Of a stretch of DNA of 64,000 nt, positions 27,005 to 33,926 are shown one piece after another (position 1 is the first letter of the stretch; each line of letters opens with the position of its first letter). The notes beneath the pieces were generated by a model. The model ran no database searches. It saw only the letters and a list, made by a program, of their open reading frames with translations, and was not told the origin of the DNA. Source of the DNA: Massilia sp. METH4 (GTDB lineage: Bacteria > Pseudomonadota > Gammaproteobacteria > Burkholderiales > Burkholderiaceae_D); the NCBI RefSeq assembly GCF_037094685.1, contig NZ_CP146614.1, positions 4,960,001-5,024,000 on the forward strand, written 5' to 3'. The position numbers and the translations under genes are program-made.

Positions 27005-28158
27005 AGCAGGGGGATGCCGAGCAGGGCCCGGCCGGCCCAGATGTGCAGCAGGTCGGTGGTGGGGGACATCACGTGGCTGGCGCGGGCATCGCGCAGCATC
27101 TGCGCGACGCGGCTGTTGTCGCGGTACGCGGAGCCGCCGCAGATCGTCATGGCGTCGCCGGCCAGCGCGATCGCCGTCTCGCCCGCATCGGCCTTGCTGG
27201 CCAGGATGAAGGGCAGGGCTTCCGGGTCGCCGGCATCGCCCCGCGCCGCGGCCTCGAACACGAGCGCGCGGGTCTTCTGGTACGAGATCCACATCTTGGC
27301 GTAGCGCGTCTGCAGCGTTTCGACGTCGCGCAGCGCGGTGCCGGAGTGCGCGTAGCGGCGGTTGCGCAGGTGCGCGCCCGCCGCGTCCAGCGCCGACTGC
27401 GCCACGCCCAGGTAGGTGCCGGCCATCGCCATCAGGAAGTAGGGGGCCACCACCTCGAACACGTACCATACCTGGTCGCCCTCGGCGCCCAGCAGGTTGG
27501 CGGCCGGCACGTGCACGTTGTCGAGCTTGAGCGCGCGCGAGGAGTTGCCGCGCATGCCGAAGCCCTGCCATTCGCCCTGCCATTGCAGGCCGGGGGTGGC
27601 GCCGTCCACCACGAGGCAACTGAAATCGCCGTCCGCGGCACCGGCGTCGCTGGCCAGCGTCGAGACGACATACGAGTCGGCATGGCCGCCGTTCGTGACA
27701 AACTGCTTGGTGCCGTCGACCACATACTGGTCGCCCAGCCGGGCCAGCCGGGTTTCCGGCAGGTAGAAGTGCGCGCCCGAGCCCGCTTCCGACAGGGCCA
27801 GCGTCGTAATGTGGCGCCCGGCCGCGATGGGCCGCAGGTAGCGCTGCTGCTGGTCCTCGGTGGCCTTGGCCGCGATCACGGCCGTCCCCACGCAGTGCAT
27901 GCCGAAGCACAGCGATGACGACGGGCAGGCGCGGGCGATCTCGGCGCTCACCGCGGCCAGCGCCAGCAAGCCTTGGCCGTGGCCGCCCAGCCGCGCCGGC
28001 ACCTGCAGGCCCAGCAGCCCCGCCTCGGCGAAGGCGGCCATCGACGCGGCCGGCCAGCGGCATTGCGCATCGACGTCGGCCGCATGGGGCGCGACGTCGG
28101 TTTCGACGATTTGACGGGTCTGGCTGACGAGTTGTTCGAGTTCGTTCGGGAAGATCAT
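27001..28158 (-). CDS. Acyl-CoA dehydrogenase family protein
   Basis: 385 residues in the usual size range. N-terminal helical domain (about 1-115), the flavin/substrate segment ITTLALSEAGSGAHFY with VVDGTKQFVTNGGHAD, a beta domain, and a C-terminal helical domain with ICGGSAYRDNSRVAQMLRDA. The family oxidises acyl-CoA thioesters with FAD. It lies upstream of, and overlaps, the hybrid kinase gene. The substrate is not evident; the divergence around the catalytic region means a non-beta-oxidation role is possible. Confidence 0.88.
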   Translation of the reverse strand: MIFPNELEQLVSQTRQIVETDVAPHAADVDAQCRWPAASMAAFAEAGLLGLQVPARLGGHGQGLLALAAVSAEIARACPSSSLCFGMHCVGTAVIAAKATEDQQQRYLRPIAAGRHITTLALSEAGSGAHFYLPETRLARLGDQYVVDGTKQFVTNGGHADSYVVSTLASDAGAADGDFSCLVVDGATPGLQWQGEWQGFGMRGNSSRALKLDNVHVPAANLLGAEGDQVWYVFEVVAPYFLMAMAGTYLGVAQSALDAAGAHLRNRRYAHSGTALRDVETLQTRYAKMWISYQKTRALVFEAAARGDAGDPEALPFILASKADAGETAIALAGDAMTICGGSAYRDNSRVAQMLRDARASHVMSPTTDLLHIWAGRALLGIPLL

Positions 28159-28349
28159 GGATGCTCGCGGGTGGGGACGGGGCCAGTATAGGCCACGGCT
28201 GGCCCGGAGCCGCGCACGGGCGCCCGGGTGTTACCGGAAGTACGGGCTCAACATACCCGCGCATGACGGCACGGCGCGGTGCAGCCCCGTACAATCCCGC
28301 CGCTTGTCAACCAATAGTCAACAACTCTTGGCGTGCCGGCCTGACGGAG

Positions 28350-28631
28350 CTACTGCCGCGGCAGCACGAGCACGGAAGTGAAGTGCCAACCGCCCGCATC
28401 CTCTTCCGGCGGCACGGGCATGCCTTCGAACAGCTGTTCGAGCATGGCGCGGTCTTCGGCGCGGGCCGTATCGCCGACGAGGTCGCACCAGCAGCGCAGC
28501 ACGCCGTAGGCCATTGCCCAGCGCGGCTCGGCCTGCTGGCCCTGCGCGGCGCGCGCTTCCGTGGCGATCGCGGTAATTGTGCGCAGCGCGCTCGCCGTCA
28601 CGGCGTCGTAATCCCAGTTCTCGGCCGGCAT
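28350..28631 (-). CDS. Small hypothetical protein
   Basis: 93 residues, acidic and helical, with two Cys-containing helices (VLRCWCDLV). It starts at the ATG at 28631 with GGGAGCC upstream. I do not recognise the family. The end, GWHFTSVLVLPRQ, looks like a real protein terminus rather than a shadow. It stands alone between the acyl-CoA dehydrogenase and a second hypothetical gene. Confidence 0.6.
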   Translation of the reverse strand: MPAENWDYDAVTASALRTITAIATEARAAQGQQAEPRWAMAYGVLRCWCDLVGDTARAEDRAMLEQLFEGMPVPPEEDAGGWHFTSVLVLPRQ

Positions 28632-28880
28632 GGCTCCCTTTCGTTTGTTTGTCGTCGGAAAGAGCTTAGCCGATCAGGCAAGAGGCGGGCGCGCGCGTGA
28701 CGCCGGGCAGCCGGCACGACGTGCCGGCGCGCGGCCATCCCGTCCAGCCCTGGGGCCAGACAGCGTGCAAGGGATTTTCAGCGTCCGGTGGGCGGCACGT
28801 GGTGAGTGGACCACCCTTGTCCGGGTTCGGGCAGGAGGCCGCCGGGCGACGGTGACGCGGCGTGCCGGTGGCGGCGACGG

Positions 28881-29225
28881 TTACTCGTCGAATTCTTCCG
28901 CCAGGTTCTTCCAGCCACGGCTCTTGGCGAAAGCGGCGAATTCCTCCGGCGCTTCCAGCACGATCAGGCGGCTTTCCTGCAAGCCGGGATCGGAAAGGCC
29001 GAAGTCGGGGCCCTTATAGCCGAGCGCACGCAGGCGGTCGACGATCTGCCGCAGCACGGTGGCATCCTTGTGCCCGCCCTCATGGGGCTTGGCGAAGTCG
29101 ACATAGACATCGATGATGCCGTAGCCTTCGTCGAAGATGCGGATGGCCTTCACGTCGTGCTTGCGGCCGCTGCTGTCCGTCACCTGGAACGGGCCGGACA
29201 GTTCAATATCGGAATCGGTAGTCAT
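28881..29225 (-). CDS. Small acidic hypothetical protein
   Basis: 114 residues, soluble, with alternating strands and helices (PFQVTDSSGRKHDVKAIRIF, GIIDVYVDFAKPHEGG, LRQIVDRLRALGYKGPDF). Ends in acidic LAEEFDE. I do not recognise the family. The ATG is preceded by a purine-poor region, so translation may be modest. It is the third in a run of small minus-strand genes. Confidence 0.62.
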   Translation of the reverse strand: MTTDSDIELSGPFQVTDSSGRKHDVKAIRIFDEGYGIIDVYVDFAKPHEGGHKDATVLRQIVDRLRALGYKGPDFGLSDPGLQESRLIVLEAPEEFAAFAKSRGWKNLAEEFDE

Positions 29226-29295
29226 GGCCGCAGCATAACACCGATGCTGGCAGGCGAGCGCGAAGAAGAGGCGGTGGAATGCCGCCGGCCCGGCG

Positions 29296-29487
29296 TCAAT
29301 CGCGCCTGCGGACTGTTCGCAGCTGCCCGGCCAGGACGCGGCCGATCACGGCATCGCCGATGCCGTGCAGCCGCAGCAGCGATTCGGCCCGGTCCTTGCC
29401 GAGCTTGCCGGATATCTTGATCGCCGCTTCCACGTAAGCGGCTCCGACGGCATCGCGCCGCCGGCATGCCAGTGCTGTTAATCCCAT
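29296..29487 (-). CDS. 63-residue protein behind an FNR-type box
   Basis: 63 residues: hydrophobic start, then helical AVGAAYVEAAIKISGKLG and LLRLHGIGDAVIGRVLAG, ending in Arg-rich TVRRRD. It shares the VIxRVLAG block with the frame at 21359-21787, so there is a small family. A near-ideal AGGAGGAG lies a few bases upstream of the ATG at 29487, and a perfect FNR-type palindrome is centred about 73 bp upstream. Function unknown; the position suggests expression under low oxygen or redox change. Confidence 0.6.
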   Translation of the reverse strand: MGLTALACRRRDAVGAAYVEAAIKISGKLGKDRAESLLRLHGIGDAVIGRVLAGQLRTVRRRD

Positions 29488-29553
29488 GTCTCCTCCTGTT
29501 ATGGCGTCAGATTAAACCGTACCAATATTTCAGGAGAAGATTCGACACCTTGT

Positions 29554-29567
29554 TTGATATTAATCAA
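29554..29567 (-). promoter_or_regulatory. Perfect FNR/CRP-family (TTGAT-N4-ATCAA) box
   Basis: TTGATATTAATCAA matches the FNR/Anr/Dnr consensus at all ten defined positions. If it activates as a class II site (centre about 41.5 bp from the transcript start), transcription toward the 63-residue gene would begin near 29519, giving a leader of about 30 nt with its strong ribosome binding site. AT-rich DNA is present at the expected -10 position. Confidence 0.6.
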
Positions 29568-29610
29568 ACCGCTGGGAAAGCGCAGCATTATCCCGCCGGC
29601 GCCATGCCGC

Positions 29611-29961
29611 CTAGCGCTCCCGCGGCTGGTCCGGCACTCGCGGCGCGTACACGTCCACCGACCAGGAGAAATCGTACGGGTCGTGCACCACCTCGGCGTG
29701 GAATCCCTTTCCGAGCATCGTGCTGGCGAATGCCGTCGCCTCGGCTTCCGTGCTGAAGAATTTCTCTTCGTCCGGCGCCGGCCCGGCCGCTTCCATGCCG
29801 GGCGCCGCAACGGCCCGAGTCAGCGGGGAAAGGTCCCAGCCAAGTGCTTTCTTGATGCGTGAGAGGAGTCCCCAGGGACCCGGGAATGCTGGTGAAGCCG
29901 CCGAACCTGACACATTGCTGTGATAACCGCCAACGAGGGCAAGTCTGTGCTTTTTGATCAT
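29611..29961 (-). CDS. Hypothetical protein with RraB-like C-terminal half
   Basis: 116 residues from the ATG at 29961, with GGAGACGG upstream. The C-terminal half (FFSTEAEATAFASTMLGKGF, then WSVDVYAP) has the alpha-beta pattern of RraB-like (RNase E inhibitor B) or SPOR-like small domains. The N-terminal half is Pro/Ala/Gly rich and unlike either. The resemblance is by pattern only. It is on the same strand as the FNR-boxed gene but upstream of the box, so it is not part of that transcript. Confidence 0.6.
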   Translation of the reverse strand: MIKKHRLALVGGYHSNVSGSAASPAFPGPWGLLSRIKKALGWDLSPLTRAVAAPGMEAAGPAPDEEKFFSTEAEATAFASTMLGKGFHAEVVHDPYDFSWSVDVYAPRVPDQPRER

Positions 29962-30508
29962 GGTGCCGTCTCCAATGGTTGGGCCTGGTGTCCAGACTAC
30001 CCGACACGCGAGCCGGTTGGGCAAAATTGGTTACTTAATAGCATTAAGAACTGCTTATTTTGGTAATTCCCAACACTTGCTATCTGAGTGGCGGACCTGG
30101 ATAAACAAGTAGGAGAACCCTGTGTCAGCGGGTAGGAGCGGTCTGATCAGGCCGGTTGGTCTTCTCGCGCGAGAGGCACTCTTGCGCTTGATCATATTTG
30201 CCGTCGGTATTCTCGTCCTCAGCGGTGCGATGTCGGCGTACCAGAGTAGCTGGAATGGTCGCTTGGGTTCAGGAACAGGATGGTCACGAAATTCTAGTGG
30301 GCGGCCGCAGGGCACTCGCGCTTCGTGCACGGCGCGGCCGCGGCCCAGGCAATCTGCCGGGCAGTTGTGTGCAGCAAGTTCGAGAAGGAGATGCAGGAGA
30401 TCGCTGTGGCGGGGCCAGCCTTGACGGAGAAGCTCGAGATCGAAAGCCACCTGGTGAACTAGGACGGCTTGGGCCGCTTCCCGCGAGGGGGGAGGGCACG
30501 CTGCCTGC
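29962..30508. other. Gene-poor start of a decayed phage segment
   Basis: The left part (to about 30120) is AT-rich and holds no gene. From about 30300 short open pieces on the plus strand read like fragments of phage genes (for example SKFEKEMQEIAVAG followed shortly by a stop), broken by stops and frame changes. No complete gene and no recognisable integrase. Confidence 0.35.
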
Positions 30509-30778
30509 ATGACGGGTGCTAGCTGCGTGACGCTGCGGCGCCCCGAACTCGGCCGAATCTCCAGCAGCGGTGACGGCCCGCGCGGGATCTACAGCGCTGA
30601 CCCGTACCTCGTAGTGCGCGCGATGATCAAGGTGACGTTCGACCAGCTGCGGCTGGACCTCCACTACGTGGAGACACAGCGGAAGGGCTGGATTTCCGCG
30701 CCCCTAGGCTTCTACGTGGCGCGGTTCGAGCGTCAGATAGAGCAGGCAAGGGCGGCGGTCGAGGCGTTCCTGCAGTAG
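30509..30778 (+). CDS. Small hypothetical protein in a decayed phage segment
   Basis: 89 residues with a plausible folded stretch (VRAMIKVTFDQLRLDLHYVE, then FYVARFERQIEQARAAVEAF) ending in a coiled-coil-like helix. No family recognised. Its neighbours are broken, so it may be a surviving or truncated phage gene rather than a host gene. No clear ribosome binding site. Confidence 0.35.
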   Translation: MTGASCVTLRRPELGRISSSGDGPRGIYSADPYLVVRAMIKVTFDQLRLDLHYVETQRKGWISAPLGFYVARFERQIEQARAAVEAFLQ

Positions 30779-30803
30779 TAGCGCCTCGATCGTAAGGACA
30801 GCG

Positions 30804-31538
30804 TCAGGAGGCGAACGGTTTTTCGACGACGTACTTGATGCTCGTGCCAGTCGCCTTCAGGATTTTCATGCGCAGTCCCTTGAAGACAACAGTCGCCGTG
30901 CCGTCAGGCTCCAGGTCGTAGAGAATGTCCTGTGTGAACGCTGGTCGAGCCATGTCGTTCATGAATTCGCGGAAAGACAGCCTGACGGTGCCTTTCGAGA
31001 CACCCTGATATAGGATCTCCCGCTTCAGAGTGGGCTCGCCTGAGATGACTTTCGACTCGCTCTTCGCCGTGCTGTACTTGGCTGGGCTCGACAGGGGGAA
31101 GTAACGAGCGCGGTTCAGGAACATCGAGCTGTCAAGCGCTCCGTCGCGGTCAGTGTCGACAAGGCAGGCCGCAGCTGTCCCGCCGACGCCAGGCTTCGTG
31201 ATGCGGAAGAAGCAGACCGCCGGATGCCCGCCTGCAGTCTTGGCCAGAACGCCTTGCTTGCCAGCCGGGAGATCTATGCTGTGCCCCAACTCCATCGTCG
31301 ATTGCGCAGGCTGTTCCAGCGTAACTGTCACCGTGCGCTTGCTTGTGACGGGATGTTCGTTGTACAGGTTGTCGCCGGTAGCGGCGGTGCTGGCCTCGCC
31401 GATGGCCGGTTGGGACATAATCGACTCGCTCTGCTCAACAACTTCTTGCGGGGCGCGTACAAAGGGCGGCGCGCTGGCGCAGCCGGCAATCGCCAGGAGC
31501 AAAGGGAGGCACGTAAGGGGGTGTTTCCATTTTTGCAA
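30804..31538 (-). CDS. Lipoprotein of unknown function
   Basis: 244 residues with a lipoprotein signal: a basic start (QKWKHP), a hydrophobic stretch and the lipobox LAIAGC (Cys about residue 20), so the mature protein is membrane anchored. The start is TTG at 31538: AAGGAG lies six bases upstream and there is no ATG in this frame nearby. The mature part is beta-rich with a Ca-binding-like DTDRDGALD segment. It sits inside the decayed phage segment but is intact, so it may be phage cargo or a host gene the segment surrounds. Confidence 0.72.
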   Translation of the reverse strand: MQKWKHPLTCLPLLLAIAGCASAPPFVRAPQEVVEQSESIMSQPAIGEASTAATGDNLYNEHPVTSKRTVTVTLEQPAQSTMELGHSIDLPAGKQGVLAKTAGGHPAVCFFRITKPGVGGTAAACLVDTDRDGALDSSMFLNRARYFPLSSPAKYSTAKSESKVISGEPTLKREILYQGVSKGTVRLSFREFMNDMARPAFTQDILYDLEPDGTATVVFKGLRMKILKATGTSIKYVVEKPFAS

Positions 31539-31963
31539 GCGAATCTCCTTTCAGCTTCGTCTGGTCGTTGCTAACACGGCTATGACACGCCATTGTAAGC
31601 GCGAGCCGTGTCGCCGCGCTCCCCGCCAAGAAATGAGGATTGCTTATGTGCAAACTTCCAACAGTCAAGAAATTTCCTTGACAAGACACCGATCGAAAGA
31701 ATAATTCAGGTCAACAATTCGAAATGCTGGGCGGTTTCCGTCGGCAGCCGCCCGCGAGTCCGAAGAGCTCACTTGGCAGATAGCCCTAGAGCGCATGAAA
31801 GGCCCGTGCACCGGCCGTGGTCGGGCGCCCAGTGACCGCCGGCATCTGGGTCTCGGCCGCCTACGGCTGTATGTCCCTCGGCCAGCGCCAACGCACGCTG
31901 CCAATCGGCATCCACGAGTGGAAGGGCAACGAGCGGAACTCGGCGAACCACGACTATTAGTGA
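31539..31963. other. Broken 5' part of the phage segment
   Basis: No intact gene. Part of the plus strand near 31830-31960 (reading VSAAYGCMSLGQ, then HEWKGNE) is compatible with the N-terminal region of the phage portal protein that continues downstream, but the frame is interrupted. Confidence 0.35.
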
Positions 31964-32785
31964 ATGTTCAACGAGCTGGCCAGCGACGGCTGGACGTCGG
32001 CCGCCGCCCAGGTTGCAATCTTCCTGTCCAAGCTGTCGCGCGGCAATAGCTTCGGCGAACTGCTTCGGCCGAGCTATTACAGCAACCGGGTGATCGGCTG
32101 GAAGCCGTTGCTGTGCCGCACCGTGCAGCCGTTCAATGTCAGTAAGGTCGTCCGGTATCGGATTACGCCCGGCAATGCGCCGTCGTTCGTGCTGGACCGC
32201 GACGACATCATCCACCTGCCGAGCCTGGGCTTTGACGGGCTCGTCAGCCCAAGCACGCTGACGTATGTCAGCTGGGGGTGATTGGCACCGCGCTGGCGGC
32301 GCAGGAATACACGGGCCGCTTCCTCACTGGAGGCGGCAACTTCGATTACGCGTAGAAGACCGCGCCGAACTTCGACCGAGCGCAGCTGGAGCAGCTCAAA
32401 GCTTCGCTGATCGCTCACGTGCAGAGCGGTGGGCGCGCTTGCTGATCCTGTCGGGCGGCCTGGAGCCTGCGCAGCTCAGCGTGAACTCGACCAAGATGCC
32501 AAGATCCTGGCTACCCGGCTGTTCATGATGGAGGAAATCTGCCAGATCTTCGGTGTGCCGCCGCACATGGTCGCTCATGCGGACAAAACCACATTGTGAG
32601 GCTCCGGCGTCGAAAATATGGAAATTGGCTTCGTGCGGTACACGCTGCAGCAGCACCTGACACCAATCGCACAGGAGCTGAAACGCAATTTGTGACCGGG
32701 CGCGAAAGGTACTTCGTCGAGCAGGTCACAGCGGCGCTCGAGCGCGACGACATCGAGGCGCACTACGGCGCATACCGGACTGTGA
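31964..32785 (+). pseudogene. HK97-type phage portal protein remnant
   Basis: Read across frames, the plus strand gives portal-type segments in the correct order: FNELASDGWTSAAAQVAIFL, DDIIHLPSLGFDGLVSPS, GTALAAQEYTGRFLTGGGNF, MMEEICQIFGVPPHMVAHAD, MEIGFVRYTLQQHLTPIAQE and YFVEQVTAALERDDI. The frame changes at about 32275, 32430, 32490 and 32690, and in-frame stops occur at 32353, 32597 and 32693. The end is cut off 4 bp from the tRNA-Leu gene. The gene is dead; it marks an old prophage integrated next to the tRNA. Portal proteins form the DNA channel of the phage head. Confidence 0.8.
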
Positions 32786-32789
32786 ATCC

Positions 32790-32876
32790 TGGTGCCCCCG
32801 GCCGGAATCGAACCGGCACGACCTTGCGGTCAACGGATTTTAAGTCCGGTGTGTCTACCAATTTCACCACAGGGGC
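32790..32876 (-). tRNA. tRNA-Leu (anticodon UAA)
   Basis: 87 nt including an encoded CCA. The acceptor stem pairs GCCCCTG with CGGGGGC. The long variable arm typical of tRNA-Leu is present, and the anticodon loop reads CTTAAAA, giving anticodon UAA. The T-arm GGTTCGATTCC is intact. The gene's 3' end faces the decayed phage segment, the usual geometry for an integrase target. Confidence 0.95.
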
Positions 32877-32998
32877 ACAGCCCGGCATTATGACATGCCT
32901 GGGCATCAACTTCCAGAGCCATCTGGCATCCCGGCCTCGGGGCAGGACACCTCAGCCTTTCCTTCCGTCCATCCCCCCGTTGGTGTAGCATGCTGGAC

Positions 32999-33018
32999 GG
33001 CACGCCCAGGGGCGTGCC
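32999..33018. promoter_or_regulatory. Perfect inverted repeat in the leader of the ParB-like gene
   Basis: GGCACGCCC and its exact complement are separated by two bases, 26 bp before the ATG of the ParB-like gene. The palindrome could be an autoregulatory operator bound by the protein, or a transcript hairpin. It is not the terminator of the tRNA gene, which runs the other way. Confidence 0.5.
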
Positions 33019-33043
33019 GCTTGCTTTTCAAGGAACACCAACC

Positions 33044-33895
33044 ATGCAAATCCAGATCAACGACATGCTGCGCGCCTATATCGAGCCGCTCACCGAGGCC
33101 GAGCATGAAGCGCTCGAGCGCAGCCTGCTGGCCGAAGGGTGCCGCGACGCCCTCGTGCTGTGGGGCGACGTGCTCGTCGACGGCCACAACCGCTACGCCA
33201 TCTGCCAGAAGCACGGCATTCCATTCCGCGTCGTGCAGAACGAACGTTTCCAGAGCATGGAAGACGTGATGCTGTGGATGATCGACAATCACCTGGGCCG
33301 CCGCAGCGTGTCCGACTTCCAGCGCGGCGTGCTGGCGCTGCGCAAGAAGGATATCCTGGCCAAGCGCCTGGAAGACGAAGCCGCGCGCATCAAGGCCGAG
33401 GATGCGGCCATCGCGCCGCCCGATTCCGATGCGGAACCGCCGGCGCCGCCGAAGGTGCGCACCTCGCGCGAGGACATCGCCCGCGCCGCGCGCCTGTCCA
33501 GCAATACCATTTCGCAGATCGAGAAGATCACGAAGACGGCCACGCCGGAGCTGGTCGAAGCCGTGCGCGCCGGCACGATCTCGATCAATGCCGCCGCCAC
33601 CGTCGCCACGCTGCCTCCCGAAGACCAGGTAACGGCCGTCGCCGGCGGCAAGAAGTTCCTGCAGCAGGCCGCCAAGGAAATCCGCGAACAGCGCGCGGCG
33701 TCGCGCCCCGCCAAGCCGGGCAAGCCGACCGCGCTCGACGACGGCGGCGAGGCGCCGTCGCAGCCCGACCAGCCGCTGACCGAAGTGGAATTGCTGCGCG
33801 CCGAAGTCGCCGAACTGAAGGCGAAGAACTCGGCGCTGCGCGCGGAGAATGCCGAGCTGCGCGAACGCATCGCCCAGCTCGTCGACGCATCGTAG
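33044..33895 (+). CDS. ParB-like DNA-binding protein (orphan)
   Basis: 283 residues. The N-terminal ParB-like domain (about 1-90) contains VDGHNRYAICQKHGIPFRV, matching the ParB/Srx nucleotide-binding fold. A spacer rich in Pro/Ala precedes a helix-turn-helix segment (about 140-190; IARAARLSSNTISQIEK). The tail is a coiled coil (about 250-280; VELLRAEVAELKAKNSALR). There is no ParA or plasmid replication gene nearby, so this is not a standard partition pair. AAGGAACACC lies upstream of the ATG. Likely role: DNA-binding regulator or nucleoid-linked factor (inference). Confidence 0.82.
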   Translation: MQIQINDMLRAYIEPLTEAEHEALERSLLAEGCRDALVLWGDVLVDGHNRYAICQKHGIPFRVVQNERFQSMEDVMLWMIDNHLGRRSVSDFQRGVLALRKKDILAKRLEDEAARIKAEDAAIAPPDSDAEPPAPPKVRTSREDIARAARLSSNTISQIEKITKTATPELVEAVRAGTISINAAATVATLPPEDQVTAVAGGKKFLQQAAKEIREQRAASRPAKPGKPTALDDGGEAPSQPDQPLTEVELLRAEVAELKAKNSALRAENAELRERIAQLVDAS

Positions 33896-33926
33896 ATCAC
33901 CGTCACCAACCATCGAAGGGTCCGAT

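Noticed and set aside
24155..27304. 1049-codon plus-strand open frame across the hybrid kinase gene
   Set aside because: It is antisense to a protein with intact HisKA, ATPase and receiver motifs.
32790..32876. Search for the matching attL copy of the tRNA 3' end on the other side of the phage remnant
   Set aside because: I saw no convincing copy near 30000; the segment is too decayed to bound it by eye.
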